A DNA stretch of 64,000 nucleotides from Paulownia fortunei. Taxonomy: Eukaryota; Streptophyta; Magnoliopsida; Lamiales; Paulowniaceae. The notes beneath the pieces were generated by a model that was not told the DNA's origin, ran no database searches, and saw only the letters and a program-made list of their open reading frames with translations. This document shows positions 33,021 through 46,242 of the stretch, one piece after another. The DNA is taken from contig CM033114.1 of the NCBI GenBank assembly GCA_019321725.1, forward strand, positions 21,336,216 through 21,400,215, read 5' to 3'. Position numbers and translations under genes: made by a program. The stretch's first letter is position 1. Each line of letters starts with the position of its first letter.

Positions 33021-35980
33021 ATGGAAAGGATTCCATCTTTGTTCTTGATAACTCTTCTTTGGGTTGAAGCCTTTTCATCGCCATCACCAGGAGATCCAAG
33101 TTTATATACTTAACCTTTTTCGGTTTTCCGTGTTTTTATCTTCATTTTACCAAGTGGGCTTCTCAAATTTCAATTTGCTACTTCTGTTCTTGAAGTCTAA
33201 ATTAAATGCACAAGTGTCATTCCATTAAGCTTGTATTTAAGAATAAAGATTTGTTCTTTATCTGTTAATTATTCACTATTCTTCTGATGAATCCTATCTT
33301 TGTCTATTAGTTTGGTTGATCAGATCATGTGCGCTTGCAGCTTGTAGGTTAAATTTCAGTACATTCCCTTACAGACCAATAGGTGGATGCACTAATGTCC
33401 AAGAAAAGCTCAAGGACTGGAATGGCTTCCCCAAAACAAGCTGCTGTCAAAATGCCCTCATCGTTTTCTCTCACGCGATAGCCCTTCAAGCGTATAACGA
33501 TCCAGCAGGGAATATCTTCCTCGGCCAAGATCAATGGAATGACTGCAGTGGACCCTTTCATCTCCAGCCTAATGTGTCAGTCCAAACCTGTGGCTTCGAT
33601 GATTTCTTCTATGGAAGTGGCAAATGCTCGACACTTCAGCTGTCAAACGTGGATCAAAATGTCGTTCACCAGTGTTCTCATTTTGGTTCTTCTTTGTTTA
33701 ATGATGCCTGTGGAGGTTGTACCTCTGCAATATCAGAAGCATTGGATAAATTGTTAGGTGATTTGAAAATTGATGGAAACGATACTGAGAAAGCCACCTG
33801 TCTTGTTAGTCTTATTGTCTCTGTTATAGCTGGGAAAATGAATGATTCCTCTGGGATTGATGATTTCAATAGGTGCTTGCCTGCTTTGGCTGTTCCAGGT
33901 GGGAACTTCATCTTGTCCAATTCTTGCCTCTTTGCATTTTCTGCTTCTCACACACTGTGGCATACTTGAGCCAGGGGTGATGAATCTTGGCTTGAGTTTA
34001 TATATTCACAGACGTGTACAAAAGCACACGACGCGTGCGCATAATCACTCTCAGATGCATAAGCATTGGAAGGCACACACACACACTCACATTGGCACAT
34101 ATAGTTATGTGCAGAGAAGAAAAATGTGCTTTATAGTCCTAACTACTGATCTGACATCTACTTAATTGCTTTTTTCTTTTTTTTGCAGAACCAGTGAATT
34201 ACATCAAACTTAACCGTAAGTGAAAATTCATTTCATTGTCCAACTTTACTGATATTAAAAGCACAACTCTTAACTGAAACACTATCTCATACCCAAAAAA
34301 ATAAAAAAAAATGTTATCAGGTGGTGTGGCTGAAGCTCTCTTAGCAGTGATTTTGGTGACGATTGGGTTAACCGTGATTATCATGCTGATAAGCTACATG
34401 ACAAAGAATCAAAAGAAAGAGAAGAAACCTGTTCTAAACAAAGAGATTGTGGCCACATGCTCTGGGCTCTACAGGTTCTCTAAAGCAGAGATCAAGAATG
34501 CAATAAACTATGGGAACGAAAAGAAGTGCCTAGGAAGAGGCAGTGCAGGGCAGGTTTACAAGGGCATGCTTCCCAGTGGACAACTAGTGGCAATCAAGCA
34601 GATATACAAGAGTAACCCCTCAGATTCGTTCACTAGGGAAATCGAAGGTCTTTCAAGAGTCAGGCATCCAAATCTTGTGTGTCTTCTGGGTTGCTGCATT
34701 GAAGATGGGGAACAGTATTTAGTCTACGAATATTGTTCTAATGGAAATCTAGCTCAACATCTTTTAAGTATGTCTTTTATGCATTTTATGAAGTATTTTG
34801 CTTTCGGGAATAATGTCTATATACTGGCTCATGATCACTTATCTATCCATGTACAGGGAAAGACACTGTCCTAACATGGGAGTTAAGGGTCAAAATCCTG
34901 AGGGACTGTGCATTTGCTCTTAAATCTCTCCATAATCACATTGACGGCTGCATCGCTCACAGAGATATTAAGGTATCTCACACAGAACCTCAGAAAATTG
35001 TCTGTCTGTTAGAAACAATTTACACAGTTGTTCATAATATGAATGGAATGCATTTATTTTCCAATGGGCCTAAAGCACTTAAATTTTGACAGTGCTTGCT
35101 GATTCTTGTCTTTTGCAGCTGACAAACATTCTTCTCACTTATAATATGGAACCAAAGCTCTCAGACTTTGGACTGGCAAAATTGTTGCAAAAGAGCAAAG
35201 TATACTCATATGTTCGGGGAACAAGAGCTTATATGGATCCCGAATATATGAGCAATGCCAAGCTGACTAGTGCTAGTGACATTTACAGTTTTGGCATTGT
35301 CACTCTGCAACTTTTATCTGCACAAAAAGTGATAGAACTTGACCTGGATGCAAGAGACCAGCTCACAAGAAAGGTACTTTTTCTCGTTGCATCGGTACAC
35401 ATCTAGTTGCACGTCTGTGTTCACACACACCAACTTGCTCAGAGTTATGCACAGACACACACCACCTAGGTCCTAGTTGCAGATTCATGCACACGCACAA
35501 CACCTAGTTGGTTCATGCACACACACACACAGACAAATTGCTCTTTTGTATCTGAGACTATGTAGGTGTGCTGGGAAAGGATATTGAATCTTGAAAAATG
35601 ATGCAGGCAAAGGATGTGAACATGGGAAAACGACCACTAACAGATTTTCAAGACCCCAGGATGAAAGAAAATGTTATCAGTGCAGATTTTGAGTCCATAT
35701 TGCAAATAGCAGTTCTCTGTGTAGCCAGTTCAAGCACGGGCCGTCCCACCATAGATTTGGTTTTCGAAGAGCTGGACAAGGCTTGGAAAAACACTCGGCG
35801 TGAGATGGTTGGTTTAGTACTCAAGTTATATACATGTGTGTATATATATATATGTAAATATATACGTTAGTCAAAATTCAAACTTAAGAATGACGTTTGG
35901 TTTACTTGCAGAGAGCAACGAAGGAGAAGAGCTTATTAGCAACAACACCCTCAAAATCACCCGAACTGATTCAAGTGTGA
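33021..35980 (+). CDS. SPARK-like ectodomain receptor kinase, copy 2
   Basis: Complete paralogue of the upstream kinase. Exons: 33021-33099, 33341-33898, 34189-34215, 34321-34767, 34857-34972, 35119-35373, 35607-35807 and 35912-35980, together 1752 nt and 583 residues with every junction in phase. A signal peptide (PSLFLITLLWVEAFS) is followed by a Cys-rich ectodomain (residues about 27-212) with CC and CGGC pairs, a transmembrane segment (about 226-248) and a Ser/Thr kinase with GRGSAGQVYKG, VAIK, AHRDIK, DFGLAK and YMDPEY. The exon 6 product is two residues shorter than in copy 1. In the activation loop GTRAYMDPEY replaces GTIGYMDPEY. Expected at the plasma membrane; the ligand is unknown. 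If it belongs to the ARK1/KIN3 SPARK group, a role in mycorrhizal signalling is possible, but that is inference. Confidence 0.85.
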
Positions 35981-36984
35981 TAAAACTATACATAGGTTCT
36001 CATAGATTGATGTAAATTTGTGGTAACAATGAACATGATACAAGCCAATTATGTAATTAGCATGAGCTTTTCTTTTTATTTGTTTATTTGTTTCGCAATT
36101 TCCTCTAGTGTTGTGTTTGTTTTCTGAATTTTACTTTTCATAATTCAAATGATAGTTAGTATACAATTTATCACTTCATCATTTTCTTTTTCCTCACCAA
36201 AATTCAAGATCCAAATATTGTGTAAATCTTCACATCAGGTACTCTTAATCTGAACTCCATCCACAAATTGACATTGGAACTCACAGTAATGCCCTCACAA
36301 AACAGATTATAAAATGGCAAAAATATCACGCGAAGTCAAATGACACTAAAATACCTCCAAGGCCAAAACTTAGAGACCTCCCCTCGACAATTCCTCCATA
36401 TTCGTATGCAATTGGTTTTCAACTATAATTTTAAGTTCAAATAACAATATTAAGGACAATAACAGAAGAATCAATTCAGTACATCCTCAGTTAAGTAAAA
36501 AAAACTCATTTAATGAACCGATCCAGTACATTTTCAAGCAGGCCTATTCTGGCTCCAGTACATTTTTAATCAGACCTATTCTGGCTCCATCAATCGGATT
36601 CTTTTTTAGATCTATCCAAACTCAATTGAGCTCACCTACTTGCAACCTCAGAAAGATATGCTCCAAATTCCCCATTTGTTATCTTTGGTTTGATAGCAAT
36701 GTCTTTTGATCTCATGGCTTTTCAGTCTGTGTCAAAGCATTCCACAATCAGTTCACAAAAATTCTGAATAGATCAAGACTATAAGTTCCACTTGGATCAT
36801 ATTTCCCTGTTATGTAAAAATAATGGCATATATACAAGAGAAGATGTCACAAAAGTCTCCGTTTGCATTACTTTCATCTGTGGAGGAGAACTTGCGAGTG
36901 TGTTCTGCTGCTTATCTACAAGTTGAGCATCGGCCTATCACCTATATTGACTCAGCCTGTAAATTAGCTTTTCGACTGAAATTC
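35981..36984. other. Intergenic between kinase copy 2 and the plastid protein gene
   Basis: Convergent 3' ends. The first about 450 bases duplicate the 3' flank of kinase copy 1. The remainder is probably the 3' UTR of the minus-strand gene. No gene is seen. Confidence 0.5.
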
Positions 36985-39900
36985 TTAGCTTTCTATCCTG
37001 TCTGTAGAATTACCATCTTCACCCACTGAGTTATGCTCACCTCGTGAGATGATATTCAAGAAAGTCTTAGTGGCTTGACCAACAGCACGAGAAGTCTTCT
37101 TTGCAGCCCCTGCCACCATTGGTTGTAGTGATATGATTGGCAGGCTAGCCCTTTCCTGAATCATGGCTTTTCACACAAAAGTGCAAGTATTATAATCCAG
37201 TTCAATAAAAAGAGAGTATACAAAATCAGATATCTTTTCATAATAATAAAACAGAAGAATGAACATCTTACACATTGTTTGTTGGCGAGCAAGTGAACCA
37301 ATTTGTCGAATTCCAGCTTCTGCGGCTTGCACTGCTTGAGCAGATTTGTTGACCCCATCTGCTATTTCTTGGCTGAGAACCAGATGGAACAAAACACATT
37401 AATTTCAAGAAAAACCAATATTATAGCTTTTAATTATAAATCTACTCAATGAGGAAAAATGAGAGTTTCCAGCTTTAAGTAGTACTATTAGTCTTTAATT
37501 CTCTTTCCAGCCTAAGACATACTTATGTTACTAACTACCCTAAAAATCAACATGTATTAACTAGCTCAGAGGCTGAATTCAATCGTACTTCTGAGTTGGG
37601 GAATGTAGAGATTTCAGAGATCTTATACTAACCCACAAATCTAAATCCAGACATAGAGCTTGTTATAAGCTTCTGTATGTGCCCATCACCAAGTTATCAA
37701 ATTAATAGCTCCATTGGTTGTTAATCAGTAAAGTTCACTGGTTTTGGAAGTGTAATATAAAGTACTTGAATAATAATTGTTAAATAAACATATTCCCTCT
37801 GTTCCAAAATTATAGGAACAATGATCAGTCAACTTGAGTATTTCTTAGAGGCACTAACAAGTAATTTAGTCAAATTTACAAACCAATTAAAATAATATAA
37901 TTATTAGTCTCTACTGTGAATAGCTATGAATTATTATTTTTTTTTATCCGACAAAAATATTGGTGTTATTTTTAATGGCAATTATGTAAATTAAGATTAT
38001 TATTATTTTGAATTTAGATTTTGATAATTTCTTCAATTGAGAAAATGTATTAATTTAAAACCTTGAACTTAGACTTTGTGTTGGAATAAGATTTTATGAG
38101 TTCATTAGATTGTTTAAATTTATTTCTAGAATTACTTAATTCCTAATTGGTTTTCTAAGTATATTTCTTTGTCTGACCAATCATCCTATTTCTATTACAT
38201 GATTAGGAGACAAAGAAAGGTGAATCTATAACATTATTAAAAATTAAAAATGCTAGTTCAAGGTATTTGATGCTAAATAAAAAAAAAGGTAAATTGTGTG
38301 TTATAATTGAGATTTGTTATAATACTTTATTTTATATAACTTCAAATATTTTGTTCATTAATTTATTACATTACAAAGAATGTTTGTGTAAGTAAGTGTT
38401 TCATCATAATTAATAATATGTATATATATTATTTTTATAAACTTAAACTTACAAATGAAGCTTTAACATCATAAAAATTGATAATATGTACTATATAATA
38501 TTTAATAACTGTTTCTAGAAAAAATTTAAACAACGAGCAAGAACTTTTTGCATGGATCAATCTTTTCATTTGCTTGTGAATTCTATCATTTCACTCTAAA
38601 ATTTAATTTTTTAACAAATTCTCTCAATAAATTGAATCTATGGTCAAAGATTTGAGTAGTGATTTGAAATATTAGAAAATAATTTCTATAACATATTTCA
38701 AATGAGTTTATTCCATTTTTTCTTGAAAATAAAACTAATAAGACTTTATGGTGTATCATAAATTTAAGTATTATGATAAAAGTGATAATCAGTAAAAGAG
38801 AACATCCTACATAGTTGGTAATGAAAATGGAAACAAAATATGATAGTAATTTTTGTAGATTCTTTGCATTGCATTTTATTTTTTGGTTATGTCTATGAAA
38901 TTTTTTTCTTTTGTCTTACAAGTATTTATTTTATTGAGACAAGTCATTGGAAAGGGAAAAAGAAGAATAGATATGCATGATGGACATAATTAGGCTTTAT
39001 GTATTAACATAAATAGTAAATATGATTAATATTGGTTTTAGCAAAGAAAAATTTATTGGACACCTAACATGTTAGGTATATTGGATGCTCAATACATGAA
39101 TACCTAACATGTAATTTATTATATTATAGATTATTTATTTATCTCCTTCAAATTTTTCTTTTACTTTTTTCCTTTTTTGGGTAGATAATTACAAAGTAGA
39201 TCAATGTAAATTCGGATGGAATCATGTATATAATGTAACAATTATGTATTTTTTTAGTTTCATTAAATATTGATCGTTTTTTAAATAAAATTGATTAGTT
39301 TGTTTATACCTTGGTTCTAAATTATTAATATGTTAATTTATTTAAGGAGAATATGAGTCTAAATATTATAGAGTAGCTTGCCGACTAAATTTTGTTTTCT
39401 CATTGCTCACTAATCAATGAAAAATTAAATGGCGTAGAAGATACAATCGTATTGAAGAAGGGCATAAAAGGAAAAAATCAATTACATTAACCAATAGTGA
39501 TCAGGCGAAGAATGCAATTGAAATTGAAAAAATTGGCACATCAAATGATCTTGATAAGATCATGCTGCACATGATGCAGTTTCCTAGAAGTGGTCGAAAA
39601 CATGAAAAGATAAATAAGAAAGAAGAATAATGAAAGACAACATCGAGATCCAAATTTCAAGCGATGATGAAGAGATAATTGACAATTTCAAAAAGAAATA
39701 TAAAAAGAAATTTATAAGATCAAGTAAGAAGAAGGCTTCTCCAACCACTAAGATGAAACAAGAGAAGGATTAATATGACCATGAGTTCACATAAAAAAAC
39801 TATTTAATTATATTATTGTTTATCTTTTGAATTTTCATTGAATTTAGTTCTTTATATACATTATTTAATCATTCATATCAATCAACACTTAATGAAACGA

Positions 39901-42410
39901 AAAAAAATTCTTTATATATGAATATCTTGTAATGTTTTACTTTTTATCGATTTAGTTTTTAGTTAATATTTCTTTATTTATGAAAAGTATTTCCACTATT
40001 TTAATTTTACTCAGTTAAGTCATTAAATAATATAATCAATTTAGTGAAGTCATATAAATCATGTGCAAAGCATATGCTTCTTACCATTACAATTAAAAAT
40101 TGTTGAAAACCAATATTATAAGTTAGTTAACAACTTAAACAGTTTAATTTTTGTATTGTAGTAAAGGAGCAATAATTTTAGGATAGAGGTAGTAATTAAT
40201 ATTAAGATTTGATAATATTAAAATTATCGAAGAACTTGATACAATTTGGTAGGTAAAAGATCAAGCAATTTGATTTCATACTATAAAAACGGAGCAATTA
40301 ATACGTTAAAAGATATTTAAGATGCTATGTGTGCCACGCCCATGTAATTATACATGCACATGTCCAATTTTTTACTCTTTTTCCTAGATTATTCATCTGT
40401 AATGAGGAAGAATTTTCTTCTATTAGTAGGACAATTTGGATAATTAACTTACTATAAACATGTCCTCAATATTGTGCCAATTACAAACACTAGGAAAGGT
40501 TATTTATGTCATTTAAAATCAAAAGTTAACGGATTCTATTTTTATATTTTGACCATTATTTAGAGGGTCAAAAGTTCCTATTTTTGGAGCTGAGAGGGGG
40601 CCAAGGGTTATTTACCCTATATTTTAATGTGGTCCTAAAAAGTTCACACATATGCACACGCACAGCAACACACATATGCATATGCATGGCAACACACACA
40701 CGCAAACCAATTGCTAAATATAACCAGAAAACCTCAAATTACTCAGACAATGAGTTATGGGCTAAAAAGTGGTCTTGCAATCTCGATACGCAGTTATCCA
40801 CAGCTATTGCATTAGGATTCTAAATCCACAAAAATCACTCTAGAAGGCAGTTGAAGATTCCTTTAAATTTCTCAGGAGAAGGAAGATTCCTCTTTGGTTT
40901 TTTCTTTTCTTATCTTTGGGCAAAATGAATATACTCCAGTTCTTAAGAAAAATTCATCACTTGGGATAGTTAATTGGTTTTCTACAATAACTCAAGTGGC
41001 TTGACATAAACAAATGAGAAAAAAGTTTAAATACCTTAAGTCACTTAATTCTAGTGTGAGATCACTGATTTCCATGCCAGAAAGCCTGATTGCAGCCATT
41101 GTACTGGGGAGCTCCTCGCGAGCAGTATCAGCTAATTTTGAAAGAGATATTGCTGCCCTTCGCATTGCCTACAACTCAAAGGAGCCAAAGACATTTATAA
41201 AGCCCTGGCCCTGTTTAAACCATAGAGAAAGTTCACAAAACTGCATCTCTTTGGTTCGTTTTTCCTTTCTTTGGCAGTTCCTTTTATGTTATATGCAATC
41301 TTCTTCTCCTTTCAATTTTCAGTTTCCCACACGCCTCTCAATATAACGACCCAAGGTACCAGAAAAATGTAGGAGAAAGAAAGAGTGTTAAGTTTAAGAG
41401 ATTTTCAAGGTAAGATAGGTTAGAGAAGATTTCTCCATTTAAGTTGTGACTAGATCATAATAGCAGTAGTAGAGAAGCTAAAGTATTACTCTTTAAGCTT
41501 CATTATGCATCCAAAGCAAGCATTTACCATCCTATAGCATAAGAACACTAAACTTGTTTCCAAAATTATCCCTCTCCTTCTCAGCTTCTATAATTTTATT
41601 ATTATTATGTTTTTGGCCATTTTAACCAGTGCTGATATATAAGCCATATGATGAAAATTTTAACAGGTGTGCACAATCAAGATTGTTTAATTTCCTTATA
41701 AAAGTCCATTTATCATAAAATGAAAAGCAAATAGTTGCATTCCAAGTAACGTCCTGTACAAAGAGTTGGAAAAGAGAAAACAATACTTACAAATAATGTT
41801 GGCACAGCTGCAACAACAAGACTAGTGAATGCAACAGAAGTCTGCATATCATGAATGTCCCATTATTCATCATTATACTGAATGAATTCAACCGCATTCA
41901 CACGTAAAAAAAAAACAGAATAAAGACACAAATGATGAGCTAATTCCAATGGGGGAAAAAGTAATAACCAGAAAAGTAATTATATCGCATTGCAAAAACA
42001 AATTCAACAATTACACACAAAATAAAAGATAAAAAAAAAAGAGGAAATCAAACTACCGTGCAACCAATGAAGGCGAGGAGCAAGAAAGCTTGATCGCTCA
42101 AGCTCAATTTAGGGGCCGAGATTATACTAGCTGGAACAGAAGGGCTTCTCACTTCAAAATTCAACAATTCATTTCCCGACTGCGAGTCCGATACCACGTC
42201 TCCGTTTTGGGAAGAAAATTGAGACGACGCTGTCTTGGCATCGGGATTTTCCGATGAGCATGAGACACCGAGGCGGAACCGGCGTCGCCTCGGTGGTTTG
42301 AGCCTGGGCGTGAGGCTGAAAACGCCGTGCGAGCTTGTTGAAAAAGCAGCCGCTTTTGGGAGAAGAATAGGAGGAGAAGCAGTGGAGAATAGGCCGCCGG
42401 GGGGTTTCAT
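36985..42410 (-). CDS. Chloroplast-targeted membrane protein, DUF948-like
   Basis: Five exons: 42410-42057, 41841-41791, 41168-41035, 37372-37272 and 37166-36985, giving 273 residues. The N-terminus is Ser/Arg-rich and acidic-poor, a plastid transit peptide (residues 1 to about 50). A single long hydrophobic stretch (about 104-135, across exons 1-2, ending VVAAVPTLF) is followed by a helical region starting AMRRAAISLSKLADTAREEL and LELSDLSQEIADGV. This resembles the plant plastid proteins annotated as DUF948. The C-terminus, GQATKTFLNIISRGEH, is polar. It is a likely inner-envelope or thylakoid anchor of unknown function. The exon 5 acceptor (AAAAG before CCATGATTCAG) is the least certain junction; it was chosen because the stronger CAG nearby would give a stop. 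Intron 3 is 3.66 kb because of a transposon. Confidence 0.75.
37791..40194. mobile_element. Mariner/Stowaway-like element in intron 3
   Basis: The left end reads TA then TTCCCTCTGTTCC and AAAATTATAGG. The reverse complement of the right end reads TA then CTACCTCTATCC and TAAAATTATTG. This is the common plant mariner/Stowaway terminal pattern, with a TA duplication at each side. The element is about 2.4 kb, too long for a classic MITE. Inside, 39360-39780 reads on the plus strand like a decayed Lys-rich coding segment that could be a transposase relic, but no catalytic triad was identified. Confidence 0.5.
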
Positions 42411-45140
42411 GGCTTGCAGAGCCGGGGGGGGGTGGATTACGTTGGAAACACAGACAGGAGAAATAGCATTGAGTTGTAGAAACGGACCTGATTTTGTTGC
42501 GCGACGTACAACATTTTATTGCACGGGTTGTTTTGGCCTTTTGTTTTCTGAATTTTCAGAACCACGTTTTAGAGTTTTTTTATTTATTTTTAAATATTTA
42601 TTGATTTTATAAACTTTGAAAGCTACGTGAAAATAGCATTGAATGGTGATATATAAATAAGATAAGTATTCTTTAATTATGGATTTTATTATTTATATTT
42701 AAAATAAAGATAGTGCTATTTATTAGCATAATGAAGTTCAACAAGCTTCTGCAATCTAATGAATATCTAAGAATTTCTTAACATATTTTTAATATTTTTT
42801 AAAAATTTATAGAACTATATTAGTTGTTTCAAGATTTGATAATTTTAATTAAATAATAAAAATATATTTTTGAGGTATAAGCCTAAAAAATGCTATAAGC
42901 CAGGCAAAGCAACTCATTAGAGACAATTTAAATGTGAACCACAATTAATAACAGTTCAAAAACTAAGTTTAAGAGGTTAAAAAAAATGATTTAAATTTAT
43001 AAATTTATTTTAATGATTCATGCATTATATCACAAAGGATTATGCCTCCGTCATTATAAATATATTATTTTTTATTATTTTAATTTTAATATTCAAATAT
43101 TCATAATTTCTCAAACTCCATTGCTTGAGCGCGGTGGAGAAACATTTCCAAAATTAGCCATTCGACTAACCCTAAGGATTCCTAATTATTTATTCATGTC
43201 GCATAATCATTTATTTGTATCGCACGCAAAATCACCTAAAATTGTGAGGGATCGACTTACCTGCAATTTCACATGCATGCTACCAAAATATATAATTCAA
43301 CAACATTATTCTAATAAATCTAATGGATTCAAAGAAATTACGAATAATTAAACACTTAAAACTGATGATCCCGTATCTTGTGCTTCCTTGCAAAGTAAAG
43401 AAGCGAACAACTTAAACTATAATGGTTGAAATCCAATTGTTTGTGTCAGTTTAGAGCATCATTAAGGTAGTTAGTAACGATAAATGATATAAATTAAAAA
43501 TAAAAAATAAAAAATAAAATTATAACAATTTACTAACTTATCTCTAGACTTCGCTCACTTTTCCAAATTGAATAAAATATAAAATATTTCACAAATGTAT
43601 ATTATTATATGGCTGTATATGAAAAATGTGAAGAATTATATTAATATAAGCATTATAATTGCACATCATTATAGTTAAGTTGCTTGTATTAACTTCATTA
43701 TTCTTCTAACTTGAAGTTCAATTGTTTATTATTGAAGCATAGAGGCAAAGATTGCAACAGTTGATTTTGGCTCACAGTTGAACTGTGTCCTAGTAGAATA
43801 GAGTTGCTTTCTTCACCCAAAAGGAGCTGATGGTGATCCTCGCTCCATATATTGCTAACTATACAAAAAAAAAAATTTACAACAAATACAAAAATAAAAT
43901 ACAAGGAAAAAAGTTTAAAAAACACCGCGAAGAATGGAATGCTTGAGAGTGATTGTCTCATCCTGTGCTTATTTGCTTTGTAAAGAAGCCTACTAGCAAC
44001 TTTGACGTGGCCTAAATTTGAGTTAAGATTTAAAAATGGGTTTGATTATTGGGTTTCAAGTAAATTTAAATTATTTGAGTGACTATATTCGCATAGACTT
44101 GTATTATTAATATTACAGTAATAATTTAACTGAACTAAGTTAAATAACCTTCGAACATAATGACTTTTATACTGATTTAAATTAAATAAATAGGTCATAC
44201 CCAAATAGGCTAACCCTAATTGTATCGAATAGGTTTGACCCAACATTCTTGTTTGAGTAAATTTTTTGCATGAAAACCCTGAACGGCTGACTATAATTCT
44301 AAAATGACTCTATTAGGTATTGGTGTTTACTCAAAAAAGATAACACAATTCTTATTCAATTATCTTACTATTTTGACTACTATAGAAACTACTATATAAA
44401 ATCTTTATAATTCTTAAAGTATGTATTCTCTTCTTACGATAATTTTTAAACACTTACTGACTTAAGGGTTTTAGTTGGGCAATCTCAACGCCCCTAACCC
44501 CTATAACCGTTTTTTAGATGGTCTTGAGTATGATTGAAGATTAGTCTTACTGGTTTGAAATTCTTTGCATCAGATATGATGGTTCTTTTGTGCCAATCTA
44601 GCAAATTGTTGAGGTAGTTAGCAGTGTCAAAGTATATATATGCATTAGAAATTAATTGAAAGAAAACATGTAATGGTTGATAAACCCATAATTTCAGAAG
44701 CCAATTCCAGCAACAAGCGGTGAATGAATTTTGCATCTGGACTCAAATTGGTTGAGGAATCTATATCTCCATGAATCAGAAAGAAAAGGCAAAATACTTT
44801 GATCATCATACTAGCAGACATTACTCTTCCTCAATCAACAGATTTTCAAACATGTATTAGCAGTAGCACCAACACTTAGCCTTTATGAAGATGCATCCTT
44901 TTTAGATATCGTCGTGCAAAATCATAAATCAAATAAAAGATAAAACCACCATTACAAGAATTACAGTATCCTCGTGAATGATAGCAGACGCATACAAATT
45001 ACGTTTTTCATGTATCAAGAAGAAAAGAAGAGGTACTTACAAGTGGGAGTTCGTTGCAACGAAGAAATTCCATATAGATACAGAAAATAAGAGGGGGACA
45101 AAAAAGAAAAAAAAATATTATCGCCACCTTCCGAATGATT
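42411..45140. other. Intergenic, AT-rich
   Basis: 42411-42520 is the likely promoter of the plastid protein gene, with a G9 run at about 42424. The rest is AT-rich. 43700-43960 and 44490-44740 contain open frames on the minus strand that I cannot assign; they look like transposon debris. No gene is supported. Confidence 0.45.
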
Positions 45141-46140
45141 TCAGGCTTCTACTTTGGTTCGCAGTCGCTTCCAAAGCTTGATCTACTCAACCACAGTGTC
45201 TGCAGCACGAGCAAACACGGGATTTAGGGGTCCCAGTTGCTCCTTCACTGAGGCAGCAATCTCGGTCACACAACCCTCGGCTGTAACAGCTGCTGAAGAC
45301 AGTTTCAATGATTGAAAGAAATGAAACACATCCTCCATAAGCTTGACCCCTTCCCATTCTTTCTTCAAACTGTCTATTGCATTACCTCTTTCCTTCCTCC
45401 ACACACATGGAAGCCCACTTGTCACGCCAAGCCTCAGGTGATCACAGACTACCTTAACACACAAACCATTCCATATGTCTTCTACCGTTTCTCACCTAAG
45501 CTTTCCTTCCTTTTCCAACCTAAAAGCTGGTAGCAATACAGGTCCCACCAACCCACTGTTGAAACCTATGTTAATTCCACTCACAGGCATCATGGCCCTA
45601 GCTGGTATGTAAGAACAGCATCCACATACCTAGAGTTCCTCTTCTCAGGCTTGAAGGCCTGTGTAGGTGCATCATAGTCAGCTAAATTAAGCCACAGTCC
45701 ACCCCACTTTGCAAGCTAAATGGGTAACCTCGGACAAAATCTGCTCCCTCACAGAAAGGGTCATAGAGAGTATTAAAGAAAAAGGGAGTAGCATGGTTGT
45801 AAGGTTGGTGATATGCTGAGTGACAGCGTCAATTAAATCTCCCTTGCTATCTCTAGCCGGGATGCAGTTATCATCAATAGAAATAATGTACTTTTTATGT
45901 GACATAAGATTACCAAAATACCAGCAAGAGTAGCCCAAAAAAGAAAGAGCATTTGATGTTGAGCCCACAGGACGATCTATATCAGACTTCGTATAGAGAT
46001 TAAGGTTAAATCCTTCAGGAATCTTTAGATCCTCTTTGAGGTCCAGGATCTTTGACAACTATTAGGTGGAAGCGGGAGAACACTGGCCTCCACTCTTCCA
46101 TGAATGATGTAAGATCTGGCTGGACACCTCATCATCTTTA
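45141..46140 (-). pseudogene. UDP-arabinopyranose mutase (RGP5-like) pseudogene, intronless
   Basis: Homology to reversibly glycosylated polypeptides runs for about 1 kb without any intron. Landmarks are SFMEEWRPVFSRFHLIVVKD, LKIPEGFNL, KKYIISIDDNCIP (the DXD region is DDN here, DDD/DDDC in active enzymes), [38 protein letters not shown] and KEQLGPLNPVF. There are at least four frameshifts (near 46040, 45830, 45700 and 45625). There is also a TGA where KLRWET would be expected (about 45495), and a TAG before IKLWKRLRTKVEA (45181-45183), whose original stop is at 45141. Part of the N-terminal DIVIAAL segment is lost. The family acts in UDP-arabinofuranose supply for cell walls; the RGP5 branch is thought inactive as a mutase. 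The intronless state suggests a processed copy, although no poly-A tail is left. Confidence 0.85.
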
Positions 46141-46242
46141 ATGCTTATTTAAGACATTATTTCAGGATTCTAACAAAAGCAGAACAGTAAGAGCAAATTG
46201 GTCCTCCTGAGAAGCCACACTTTCGCTCAATGTCAGAAGGCA

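Noticed and set aside
44494..44736. 80-codon minus-strand frame with DWHKRTII
   Set aside because: No family resemblance; isolated in an AT-rich repeat-like tract.
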